From contig JAAWAC010000041.1 in the NCBI GenBank assembly GCA_022791975.1, forward strand, positions 124,001 to 188,000: DNA of 64,000 nt, written 5' to 3'. Below the pieces are notes generated by a model, which searched no databases, had not been told where the DNA came from, and saw nothing but the letters and a program-made list of their open reading frames with translations. The DNA comes from Lachnospiraceae bacterium. Lineage in GTDB: Bacteria > Bacillota > Clostridia > Lachnospirales > Lachnospiraceae. This document shows, piece by piece, positions 37,027 to 45,795 of this stretch. The number at the start of each line of letters is the position of its first letter. Positions within the stretch are counted from its first letter, which is position 1. A program made the translations under genes and the position numbers.

Positions 37027-38142
37027 ATGCGAGTATTGGCGGTATTTGGTACCAGACCAGAAGCCATTAAAATGTGCCCTCTGGTATTGGAAATGAAAAA
37101 GCATAAAGAAATAGACTGCAAGGTATGTCTTACAGGTCAGCACAGAGAAATGCTACGACAGGTAATGGAGGCCTTCAGAATTCAAGAGGATTATAACCTG
37201 GATATTATGCAAGAGCGGCAGACGCTCACTACAATTACTATAAGCATACTTGAAAAAATGAATATAGTTTTGCTTGAAGCAAAGCCAGATATTGTTTTAG
37301 TTCATGGTGATACTACCACTTCTTTTGCAGCAGCATTGGCGGCTTTTTATCAGCAGATCTCGGTAGGACATGTGGAGGCAGGGCTTCGCACAGGAAATAT
37401 TTATTCGCCGTTCCCGGAAGAAATGAACCGTTTGCTGACAGGCAGAATTGCCACTTATCATTTTGCACCTACAAAGCGGAATGGGGAGAACCTGGTAAAA
37501 GAGAATGTTAAGAAAAATATTTTTATTACAGGCAACACAGTAATAGATGCGTTTAAGATCACCGTAAAAAATGATTACAAATTTAGTAATCCTGTTTTAC
37601 AAGAGTTGGATTATGCAAAAAACAGAGTGATTTTGGTTACAGCTCATAGAAGAGAGAATCTGGGTGAGCCATTGGAGCAGATTTGTCGTGCTCTCAAACG
37701 GCTGACAAAAAGGTATCCAGATATAAAGATTGTCTACCCAGTTCATTTAAATCCAACAGTACGGGAAACAGTATATCGGATATTACATAATAATTCCCAA
37801 GTAGAATTATTGGAACCACTAGATGTATTAGACATGCATAATCTGATAGCCAGGAGTTTTATGGTAATGACAGATTCTGGGGGACTTCAGGAGGAAGCTC
37901 CATCTTTTGGAAAGCCAGTCCTGGTAATGCGCACAGAGACTGAACGACCAGAGGCTGTGGAGGCAGGGACAGTAAAGATAACAGGAGTAAAAGAAGAGGA
38001 TATTTTTAACGTAGCCAGTGGACTTTTAAGCAATCTTGAGAAGTATTCCCAGATGGCAAAAGCAGTTAACCCCTATGGGGATGGGCATGCCAGTGAGAAG
38101 ATTGTAAAAATAATTTTGAAATCAAAGGCCAATAAAAAGTAA
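37027..38142 (+). CDS. wecB: UDP-N-acetylglucosamine 2-epimerase, non-hydrolysing
   Basis: 371 residues from ATG 37027 (AGGAG before; the track adds one TTG codon). FGTRPEAIKMCPLV, VHGDTTTSFAAALAA, SPFPEEMNR and TAHRRENLG are diagnostic of the WecB/MnaA family, which interconverts UDP-GlcNAc and UDP-ManNAc. With the WecC-like dehydrogenase at 13823 it would give UDP-ManNAcA; it could also feed the TagA/WecG-type enzyme at 50547 in the second module. It ends the first module and is slightly less AT-rich than the genes before it. Confidence 0.92.
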   Translation: MRVLAVFGTRPEAIKMCPLVLEMKKHKEIDCKVCLTGQHREMLRQVMEAFRIQEDYNLDIMQERQTLTTITISILEKMNIVLLEAKPDIVLVHGDTTTSFAAALAAFYQQISVGHVEAGLRTGNIYSPFPEEMNRLLTGRIATYHFAPTKRNGENLVKENVKKNIFITGNTVIDAFKITVKNDYKFSNPVLQELDYAKNRVILVTAHRRENLGEPLEQICRALKRLTKRYPDIKIVYPVHLNPTVRETVYRILHNNSQVELLEPLDVLDMHNLIARSFMVMTDSGGLQEEAPSFGKPVLVMRTETERPEAVEAGTVKITGVKEEDIFNVASGLLSNLEKYSQMAKAVNPYGDGHASEKIVKIILKSKANKK

Positions 38143-38825
38143 AATATTACCCGAAATGAAAATGTTTCCTGATACATAAATATAAATTTAAAAAACATGA
38201 AATTAGAGATAAAGGGATAGACATATGCTTCTTAATTCATATAGTTTTGTTTTTCTTTTCGGTAGTATAAAAAATTTTGTTTTTATTAAGCTAGTTGAAT
38301 CAAAAGTTTCATATACTATAGTAAGATGGATAAATGACATGGAATTCAATGTCAAAGATAGATAGAAAAGGCAGAAGATTTACACATTACAAAATTCAAA
38401 AGCTTTTTGAAACTAAGTCGATCAGATATAAACTTCTTATAAAAACAGAGTTATTTCTATAAATATCTAAATATTTGTCAGAATTTTCAAATATAGCTGT
38501 AACTATGGAAGTATTATTTTGGAATTCGTATTGCTACAAGTAACAGAGCATATTTTGGTTAGGGCCTTTTATTTTTTATTTAGTACAATAGGCTGAATCA
38601 AATAATTTGTAAGAAATGGTAAAGAACAAAGAAAATATATGGCTAGAGGAGAATTTTATGTAAGTTTATTTTGATGGATGAAGCTTTTGATAAATAATCT
38701 AAAAATCAAACATGGACAATAAATCTCCCGACTTTTCGTCCTTTCTTCTCTTTATCCCCCCAACTTTCCCGTCGATATTTAACAAGAGAGGATTCCTCTA
38801 AAACGAGGAAAAAGGGAAAAGATCC
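38143..38825 (+). other. 683-base AT-rich intergenic region between modules
   Basis: All frames are broken by frequent stops. It holds a promoter-like TTGAAT-16-TATAGT (38295-38322), a 37-codon ORF at 38349-38462 (SKIDRKGRRFTHYKIQKL) without a good ribosome site, and near its end a palindrome over an SD-like sequence (38787-38799). No hairpin with a T-tract was recognised after the epimerase gene. The last 120 bases are more host-like in composition, so the transferred segment probably ends near 38.7 kb. Confidence 0.4.
38295..38322 (+). promoter_or_regulatory. Candidate promoter in the intermodule gap
   Basis: TTGAAT (38295-38300), a 16-base spacer and TATAGT (38317-38322). Four and five of six consensus matches. 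Only a 37-codon ORF follows closely, so it may be a relic of a lost gene or chance in AT-rich DNA. Confidence 0.25.
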
Positions 38826-40442
38826 ATGGCAAGTATCAAAGAACTGACTAACACACCAACAGCTTCCCCATCGGCCACCACTGAAGCCGAAGCCGCGAAA
38901 TTAAACCTAAAGATAGAAACCCAGCATGTGCTGCTGGCAGAGTCTGCAAAGCAGATGGAGGAGACAAGAGAGCGGCTGGAAGAGAATCGGGAGGCCCGGG
39001 AGGGAGAGCTGGAGGAGAAACGTGCAGGGCGAGAGCCCCAGGATACAGCTCAGCTTTCCAGACAGAGTAAATGGTTTGGTATGGAAGGAAAGCATATGGT
39101 GAATGCCCATGAGAAATGGGTTCTGGAGATGGAAAAAGAGCTCTGGGAGGCATTGCTCTTATGGACGCCAGTGTCTGGAGGGGATCTGGGCAAGCAACTG
39201 GGGCAGCTGTCCCAGTTGTACTTGGCGCTTTTGGAATCTGTACTTATACACACCATGGGGGAGGAACAGAGCATTCAGATTGGGCGGCTGGATATGGTGC
39301 TAGCCCAGAAATTGAACCTGCTTTTGGACAAAAATCTTGAGGAGCTGGAGAGCTTTCTGGAGCAAAACGGACAGACAAAAGGGCTCGGAGCTATAAAGGC
39401 GGCCCTTTATAAGCGGACGGCCGGAAGGGCAATCTCTCCCAGGGAAGCAGAGACATTTTTTGCGAAAGGAAAGGGACATGGAGCTGGAAAAACCGGCACA
39501 GTCGGAGGAGCTGGTTCCTATGGAACTGGGATTAAGACAACCGAAAGTAACAGAGGGTCAGGAGCAAACTCCAGGGCCACGGCCGGAAGTGGAATCTTAG
39601 CTGGGAGTCAGACTGAGAGGGGCCTAAGAGGAGCCGTGACAGAGGAAGGTATGATTTACCGTCGCTCAAAAGGGGGAAATATCCAGGTCAATCAGGGCTT
39701 CCAGACCCAGAAAAGAGCCCAGGAGCAGCTGGCTGGACGGAGAAGTGTAGCGCTTGAAAGCGGAAAGGGGAGCCTGGCGGGGAGATCCCTTACGGAGGCA
39801 AACCGATTTGCAGAACATCTGAATGGCCGGGGAAATTTGTTTAAAAATCCGGGCATTACGGCCCAGAATGAGGAGATCCAGGGTTTGCTTTCTGCGGTCA
39901 CATATATAAAGGGACAGGTATATGCCTCCGCTTCCAGCCGGGAGGCAGTCTTGGTAACGCCCCTTAAGGGTGCTATCAATCAGATGGTTGACGCTTATCT
40001 ATCTAAAAAGGGCGCTTTTGATGTGTACTATTATACCATAGGCATATATGAGAGAACGAAAAATCCCCAGAAGGCCATGGAAGAGGGGAGTGCATACGCG
40101 TATAAGCAGTTTCTTGCAAAAAAAGGGCAGAGCGCCCTAGGTGTGCAGCCAGCCTACTCGGACCAGGCTGGGTTTTTCCGGATGCTCCAGGATCAGAATA
40201 TGGAAGCAGACTTAAAAAGAGGACTGCGAATTTTGGAGGAAAACTGGAGAGAATTTTTATTAGCCTTGGGGGAGGGAAGGAACAAAGGTGTTTCCCTGGC
40301 AATGCAGAGACAGAGCCTGTGGGGCAGTCTCATGGGGCCAGGAGGGGCAAAAAAGACCTCCAAGGGAAAGCTTTTTTGGACCGGAGCTGCCTGCCTTTGT
40401 ATTTTGGTGGCAGCATATTTTTGCTTTCGCATGTTTATTTAA
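38826..40442 (+). CDS. Unrecognised 538-aa protein with C-terminal membrane anchor
   Basis: The family is not recognised. The first 75 residues are polar and then coiled coil (MEETRERLEENREAREGELEEK). Residues 80-210 are helical with conserved-looking Trp/Leu positions. Residues about 215-300 form a Gly/Ser/Thr-rich linker (GAGKTGTVGGAGSYGTG; not a P-loop in context). A second helical domain follows, and a single hydrophobic segment (about 516-537) ends the protein, so it is a tail-anchored cytoplasmic protein. Composition is host-like, unlike both flanking modules. A GAGG/AAAGGG purine stretch and a palindrome precede the ATG. A scaffold at the membrane is one guess; no function is claimed. 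Confidence 0.7.
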   Translation: MASIKELTNTPTASPSATTEAEAAKLNLKIETQHVLLAESAKQMEETRERLEENREAREGELEEKRAGREPQDTAQLSRQSKWFGMEGKHMVNAHEKWVLEMEKELWEALLLWTPVSGGDLGKQLGQLSQLYLALLESVLIHTMGEEQSIQIGRLDMVLAQKLNLLLDKNLEELESFLEQNGQTKGLGAIKAALYKRTAGRAISPREAETFFAKGKGHGAGKTGTVGGAGSYGTGIKTTESNRGSGANSRATAGSGILAGSQTERGLRGAVTEEGMIYRRSKGGNIQVNQGFQTQKRAQEQLAGRRSVALESGKGSLAGRSLTEANRFAEHLNGRGNLFKNPGITAQNEEIQGLLSAVTYIKGQVYASASSREAVLVTPLKGAINQMVDAYLSKKGAFDVYYYTIGIYERTKNPQKAMEEGSAYAYKQFLAKKGQSALGVQPAYSDQAGFFRMLQDQNMEADLKRGLRILEENWREFLLALGEGRNKGVSLAMQRQSLWGSLMGPGGAKKTSKGKLFWTGAACLCILVAAYFCFRMFI

Positions 40443-40508
40443 ATTTTCTACTGGACACATTCCAATTTTTGTGCTATTGTGTTCATAAAAAATAAAATAG
40501 GTGATTTT

Positions 40509-42272
40509 ATGAACAAAACAGAAAAAGACACCCTGCTATTTTTAAAGAATCATTCCTTTCTAAATCAGAGAATTGTGGCAGAGCAGATGAAGCTTTCTCT
40601 GGGAAAGGTGAATCAAACTCTTCGGTCTTTGCAAGACCAAGGCTATTTAAAAGGGGAGATGAATCTTACAGATAAGGCTCTAACCCTATTTTCTGAGCAT
40701 GCACCCCGGCGAGCCGTGATTCTTGCGGCGGGGTATGGTATGCGGATGGTGCCTATTCACAGAGAGACGCCCAAGGGATTGCTTCAGATAAACGGGGAGC
40801 CTCTCATAGAACGGCAAATCCGCCAGCTTCAGGAGGTAGGAATTACAGATATAACGGTTGTGGTGGGCTTTATGAAGGAATCTTATGAGTATCTCATTGA
40901 CACCTATGGGGTAAAGCTTCTAATAAATATGGAATATGCAAAGAAAAACAATCTCCATTCTCTGAATCTGGCTAGCGATAAAATCGAGAATACTTATATT
41001 ATTCCTTGTGATATCTGGTGTCAGGAAAACCCCTTCTGCAGGAATGAATTGTATTCTTGGTATATGGTCTGCGAGCTGGTGGATGATGAGAGCAGCGTGC
41101 GGGTAAATCGAAAGCAGGAGCTGGTAAAGACGAATCGCGGCGGCAATCAAATGATAGGGATCTCCTATGTGACTGGAGACACAGCTGTGGAACTTAAAAA
41201 TCGTATCGCACAGATGGATGGGGATTTCCGCTGGCAGAATAGTTTCTGGGAGGAGGCACTGTTTTTGCAGGACAAAATGATCGTATTTGCCAAAGTTGCC
41301 AGTTCTCTTAGCACCTACGAAATTAACACCTATGAGCAGTTACGGGAGCTGGATGCATCCTGTCGACAACTCCATTCCCAGACCATACAGCTGATAGCTC
41401 AAACCCTGCAAGTATTGGAGGAGGATATCAGGGATATTACGATTTTAAAAAAGGGCATGACAAACCGATCATTTTTGTTTACATGCAGGAATCAATCTTA
41501 TATTATGCGGATTCCAGGGGAGGGAACAGAGCAATTAATAAATCGCAGACAGGAGAGCCAGGTTTACGAAGCGATTAATGGATTGGGGATCAGCGATGAT
41601 CTGTATTATATCAATCCGGAAAATGGATGCAAAATCACCGCATTTCTGGAAAACGCCCGAACCTGCGATCCGGAAAATTTGGAGGAGGTCCGGGCCTGTA
41701 TGAAGCGGCTTCGGGAATTTCATAAGCGAAATCTTAAGGTGGAGCATACCTTTGACCTTTATCAGCAGATAGAATTCTATGAAACTCTCTGGAATGGAGC
41801 TTCTTCCTGCTACCAGGATTACAATGAGACTAAGGGGAAGGTTTACAGGTTGAAAGGATACATAGATAGGCAACCTAAAGAGTGGACCTTGACCCATATA
41901 GACGCAGTGTCGGATAATTTTCTGTTTATTCCCGGAAATCCAAGCGAAGAGGAGGAAATTCGTCTGATTGATTGGGAATATGCGGGAATGCAGGACCCTC
42001 ATGTGGACATTGCCATGTTTGCTATTTATGCCATGTATGACCGGGAGCAGGTAGAAAAACTGATAGAAGCCTATTTTTCAGAGGGCTGTGATCCTGCTGT
42101 GCGCAGAAAGATTTACTGTTATATTGCAACCTGTGGTCTGCTTTGGAGTAACTGGTGTGAGTATAAGCGCCAGTTGGGGGTGGAGTTCGGTGAGTATTCC
42201 ATCCGGCAGTATCGGTATGCCAAAGAATATTACAAGATTTTCCAGGAGGAACAGCATGAGCTATCTTGTTGA
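40509..42272 (+). CDS. Winged-helix + LicC-like nucleotidyltransferase + LicA-like kinase fusion
   Basis: 587 residues from ATG 40509 (AGGTG before); the track start ten codons earlier is unsupported. Residues 1-65 form a winged helix (NQRIVAEQMKLSLGKVNQTLRSL). Residues 68 to about 300 are a nucleotidyltransferase (VILAAGYGMRM, PKGLLQINGEPLIERQI), like CTP:phosphocholine cytidylyltransferase. Residues about 310-587 are a choline/aminoglycoside kinase domain with HIDAVSDN near 460 and LIDWEYAG near 484, the catalytic and metal-binding motifs of LicA. One chain could therefore phosphorylate choline (or a similar alcohol) and activate it with CTP, for decoration of a surface glycan. The winged helix may sense the pathway or bind DNA. 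Confidence 0.82.
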   Translation: MNKTEKDTLLFLKNHSFLNQRIVAEQMKLSLGKVNQTLRSLQDQGYLKGEMNLTDKALTLFSEHAPRRAVILAAGYGMRMVPIHRETPKGLLQINGEPLIERQIRQLQEVGITDITVVVGFMKESYEYLIDTYGVKLLINMEYAKKNNLHSLNLASDKIENTYIIPCDIWCQENPFCRNELYSWYMVCELVDDESSVRVNRKQELVKTNRGGNQMIGISYVTGDTAVELKNRIAQMDGDFRWQNSFWEEALFLQDKMIVFAKVASSLSTYEINTYEQLRELDASCRQLHSQTIQLIAQTLQVLEEDIRDITILKKGMTNRSFLFTCRNQSYIMRIPGEGTEQLINRRQESQVYEAINGLGISDDLYYINPENGCKITAFLENARTCDPENLEEVRACMKRLREFHKRNLKVEHTFDLYQQIEFYETLWNGASSCYQDYNETKGKVYRLKGYIDRQPKEWTLTHIDAVSDNFLFIPGNPSEEEEIRLIDWEYAGMQDPHVDIAMFAIYAMYDREQVEKLIEAYFSEGCDPAVRRKIYCYIATCGLLWSNWCEYKRQLGVEFGEYSIRQYRYAKEYYKIFQEEQHELSC

Positions 42273-43152
42273 CAATGCTGTGATCCTGGCCGCTGGTACA
42301 TCCAGCCGGTTTGCGCCTATTTCCTACGAAAGGCCCAAAGCATTAATTCCAGTAAAGGGAGAAATTCTCATTGAGCGTCAGATCCGTCAGATTTTGGAAG
42401 CTGGGATACCCAAGATTGCCGTGGTGGTGGGATATAAAAAGGAACAATTTGTGTATCTGAAAGAGAAATTCGGGGTTACCTTGTTGGAGAATCCGGAGTA
42501 TCTCACGCGAAATAATAACGGAAGTATTTATGTGGCGCGAAATTTTCTGAGAAATACTTATGTTTGCTCAGCAGATAACTATTTTGTCCGAAACCCCTTT
42601 GAGAGACAGGTGGAGGAGAGCTATTATGCTGCTCTCTATTCGGAGGGGCCTACCAGCGAGTGGTGTATGAGGGAGGATGAGAAGGGGTATATCAAAGAGG
42701 TACAAATCGGTGGAACAGGGGCTTGGTATATGTTGGGACATGTATTCTGGTCTGAAAAGTTTAGCCAAAATTTTTTGCATATTCTTGAGGAGGAATACCA
42801 GTGGCCAGAAACTCGGGATAAATTGTGGGAATATATTTTTATAGAGCATCTGGAGGAACTTCCCATGAAGCTTCGAAAATATCATTTGGGGGACATTTAT
42901 GAGTTTGACTCCCTGGACGAACTTCGGGAATTTGACCCAGCCTATAAAATTTCCAGTGGATCGGTTATTTTGGCAGATCTGGCAAAAAGACTTAGATGTA
43001 GAGAGGGAGAGCTGGTTGGGATAAGTCCTTGGAAGAATGAAAAAGGTGTGACTATTGGAATAGAATTTCAGGGCCCTGAAGGCTTGTATCAATATCACTA
43101 TGAGACAGAAAGACTGGAGGAACTGGGAAGATTTTCTATCTTTGCTTTTTGA
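42256..43152 (+). CDS. LicC-like phosphocholine cytidylyltransferase family protein
   Basis: 298 residues from ATG 42256, where AGGAGGA is well placed; the track extension to 42088 lies in the previous gene. It overlaps that gene by 17 bases. AVILAAGTSSRFAPIS and RPKALIPVKGE mark the NTP-binding loop, followed by SADNYFVRNP with the metal-binding aspartate. It resembles the middle domain of the preceding fusion. Two such enzymes in one operon suggest two phospho-alcohols or a division of labour. A LicD-type transferase is not seen in the window. Confidence 0.82.
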   Translation: MSYLVDNAVILAAGTSSRFAPISYERPKALIPVKGEILIERQIRQILEAGIPKIAVVVGYKKEQFVYLKEKFGVTLLENPEYLTRNNNGSIYVARNFLRNTYVCSADNYFVRNPFERQVEESYYAALYSEGPTSEWCMREDEKGYIKEVQIGGTGAWYMLGHVFWSEKFSQNFLHILEEEYQWPETRDKLWEYIFIEHLEELPMKLRKYHLGDIYEFDSLDELREFDPAYKISSGSVILADLAKRLRCREGELVGISPWKNEKGVTIGIEFQGPEGLYQYHYETERLEELGRFSIFAF

Positions 43153-43232
43153 TAGACAGTCTTGTATGTTCTATTATTACAGAGCTATTGCTGGAAGCGG
43201 CACCTTTAAGGCTTTAACATTACCTATTCTGT

Positions 43233-43388
43233 ATGGTCAGTTATATTTGCCTTTTTGTTGCTGCATACGGTGTGTCAGATTGGAAGAGTATTGTCTGTGG
43301 AGGGATAATTGCGTTGGGAGCCCCTGTGGCCGCAGCGGTTCTTCGTGAGTGGAGAAGGCAATGTAAGCGAAAAAGGTTGTTAATATAA
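43233..43388 (+). other. 51-codon membrane-protein ORF or remnant
   Basis: MVSYICLFVAAYGVSDW... gives two short hydrophobic segments and a very basic end (REWRRQCKRKR). It is missing from the ORF track because of length. No ribosome site is clear, and the upstream codons in other frames are also hydrophobic, so it may be the end of a broken membrane transporter rather than a gene. Confidence 0.3.
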
Positions 43389-43588
43389 AAAATCCATGGT
43401 AAACTAAACAAAATAGTGCTGCCTGTCCAAAGGGGTAGGTTTCAAGTGGTTAGATAGGCGATTTCTTGGATGGCTTAGATAGAAATTATAGATTACACTA
43501 TCAATATGAGTGTGTTCATGAAATAAGCAGAAAGGAGGATTCCTCTCACAGTTAGGAAGAGCTTTGCATCTGGGCCTGGAATAAATAG

Positions 43589-44429
43589 ATGGCGCTAGAA
43601 AAGCTTTTAGTGGCCGAAGCCTTGAGTCTTATAAAGACCTTTGGATTTGCTGGGGAGGTAGGGAACTTTAAGGGGGAATATCTGGTCTGCGATTGTGATT
43701 TTGGAATCCCAGAACTAAGGATTGGGGTATCCAAGGTAGACTAGAAATTCTGGGAATATTTGTTGGATGCTATGCCTGATGACGGAATGCTTTCAAGCAT
43801 TGATTTCCAAGGAAAGGTTTATAGATCAGATCATAAATGGCAGAAGCAGGTCGACAAGTCCATTCTCTTATCTAGGGTGAGGAGGTCCCTGGGTATTACT
43901 ATGCTGTGAGCATTGGGATTTGCGCCAAGGAAGGAATTCCTATTCCTTCTAAATCGATACGCTTCGGAGCCAGTTGGAATCTGTGCACTGGCTGAGACTG
44001 ATTCACAGTTATTTTTCCAAGGCCATCCAGCAGGTAATTAATTTGTATACGGATCGGAAGAACATCTGAGAGAATGTGGGGAGTTGAAGGAATATTCGTT
44101 GTGTATGATGAGGCTATGAGTTTTACCGCTTGTTAAGGGCAGCTGGCTCAGAAGAGTTGCCAATAGAAATGCGTGGCTTGTGTAGGAGTTGCAAAGGCTC
44201 TTCTAAGCACTCTTTGTGGTGTTGGTTTACAAGGTGTACAGGTTCTGGGGAAACCGGTATGCTCATAATAAGGGACTGGAAGGAGGGAAAGCCTGGGGTG
44301 GAGCCGATTATGGATGATGGTGAACGGGACTTCACTGCGGGACCTTTTGGGTGGTATTTAGGAGGCGTCGGTCATTTTGAAAAGAAGTACAGGGAGAATC
44401 AGAAGACAGGCATAGGAAGTCGGAGTTAA
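43589..44429 (+). pseudogene. Decayed gene or genes of unknown family
   Basis: ATG 43589 opens a plausible frame (ALEKLLVAEALSLIKTFGF) that stops at 43742, yet protein-like sequence continues in the same frame (KFWEYLLDAMPDDGM) and then in others (EEVPGYYYAVSIGICAK; LRLIHSYFSKAIQQVINLY). The part from 44130 to 44429 (track ORF, 99 residues) is also protein-like in places. Host-like composition with several stops and shifts is what a decaying host gene looks like. I do not recognise the family, and more than one gene may be involved. Confidence 0.45.
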
Positions 44430-44510
44430 ATTCTGAAAATTTAAAACATAAGCCAGGCGGCAGAGATAGATTAGAAAATACTTTCCAATTTGATTGATAA
44501 TTAGGCCAGT

Positions 44511-44539
44511 TTGCTATCTCCTTTTTTTTATGATATACT
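44511..44539 (+). promoter_or_regulatory. Promoter of the second polysaccharide module
   Basis: TTGCTA (44511-44516), a 17-base spacer containing a T8 run, and TATACT (44534-44539). The -10 matches five of six consensus bases. The -35 hexamer and spacing are the same as in the first-module promoter at 4762. Transcription would start near 44546, about 43 bases before the proposed GTG start at 44589. Confidence 0.6.
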
Positions 44540-44588
44540 TAATAAATTAAGAAAAAAGTAGAAGTGGTTGGCGAAAGGAATTAAAAGG

Positions 44589-45794
44589 GTGTGTTACAAA
44601 AAGAAAAGATGTTCTTTAGTATGGGTAATTAATATTTTAGCATTATTTTTAATTTCATTAAAAGTATTTGGGTTATCTAATCATATTATTTTGATATGGG
44701 TATTATTATTTGAGATTTATTTTGCCATAGAAGAAAAAAAAATCTTATTTGACAAAAAGGCATTACTTCTTTTACTCTGTATGACTATTCATACATTAAA
44801 TTATAAACTTTTCGGAGAAAAATTGACTTTTGGTAAATGTTTAGATTTAATTTTATTGCCGGTTGGTTTTTATTTAATGGGAAAACAGATGGTATATTTT
44901 CCAATAAAAGGGAAAATATCTGTTCAACGACTTCGTGTAGTGGTTGTTTCAATATTATTGGGACAAATAATTTTAAGCGGATTAGAGTTATACGCATATT
45001 TTAGAGATCCAAATTATCCACTTAGAGTTTGGGCAGATTTTTGGAAAGGGGAAGAGCTATATGCCACAGAATACAGTTTTTATGCTGTTATATGGGTTTC
45101 ATTGCTGTTCTATAGTATCTGGATTATACGGAAAAAGTGGAAATTGGGATTAGGACTTATTGTAGGAATTATTATTATAAGTTATATGAATGTTTTAAAT
45201 GGAAATAGAATGAACCTGGGAATTATGTTAGTGGTTTTTGTTTTTAGTTTTACTTTGTTACTATTTCTTAATAGGAGAAATCCTAAAAAAATTAGAATAT
45301 TTTTAGTGGCCTTTGTGTGCTTTGTAGGTGCAATAGGGTTATTAATTAAGATGAATGTAGGCGGTATACAGAAGGAGCCATACTTTCAGAGACTTTTGAT
45401 TTTATGGCATAATGAGCGTTTCGAAATTTATAAGGATGTTCTGCATCAGATGCCATTGCATCTTTGGGGAGGGACACAGATGGAGCTGGGAAGTTATGGA
45501 CATGCTCATAATATGTGGTTGCAGATGTATAATGATACTGGAATTATTACCTTTACATTGATGGTAGGATTTACAGTTTTTAGCCTGACAGACCATATTC
45601 AGATAATTATCAGAGAAGCTGTGGAAACAGAAATAAAATATTTACTTTCTGCTATTAGCTTAGGACTGCTGCTTTATCTCACTTTTGAAGTAGGAGGAAG
45701 AGGGGTTCCAGATTTTATTATGTTATATACATTTTTTGCAGGTATTACAGCTGAAATAGTAAATGTCAGCAGAAATAAGAAAAAGGACTTATAA
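44589..45794 (+). CDS. Wzy/O-antigen ligase-like membrane protein
   Basis: 401 residues if GTG 44589 is used (AAAGGA nine bases before); TTG 44568 in the track is possible but lacks a site. About ten helices. The long loop near residues 270-315 has WGGTQMELG and GHAHNMWLQMYNDTG, the His-containing block of O-antigen ligase/Wzy_C proteins. It would polymerise or ligate lipid-linked glycan outside the cell. First gene of the second module. Confidence 0.75.
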   Translation: MCYKKKRCSLVWVINILALFLISLKVFGLSNHIILIWVLLFEIYFAIEEKKILFDKKALLLLLCMTIHTLNYKLFGEKLTFGKCLDLILLPVGFYLMGKQMVYFPIKGKISVQRLRVVVVSILLGQIILSGLELYAYFRDPNYPLRVWADFWKGEELYATEYSFYAVIWVSLLFYSIWIIRKKWKLGLGLIVGIIIISYMNVLNGNRMNLGIMLVVFVFSFTLLLFLNRRNPKKIRIFLVAFVCFVGAIGLLIKMNVGGIQKEPYFQRLLILWHNERFEIYKDVLHQMPLHLWGGTQMELGSYGHAHNMWLQMYNDTGIITFTLMVGFTVFSLTDHIQIIIREAVETEIKYLLSAISLGLLLYLTFEVGGRGVPDFIMLYTFFAGITAEIVNVSRNKKKDL

Positions 45795-45795
45795 A

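Noticed and set aside
38143-38825. Transposase or insertion-sequence remnant in the intermodule gap
   Set aside because: No DDE or HUH motif, terminal inverted repeat or target duplication could be found.
39478-39540. GAGKTGTVGG in the 538-aa protein as a P-loop
   Set aside because: It lies in a Gly/Ser-rich linker with no surrounding NTPase strands.
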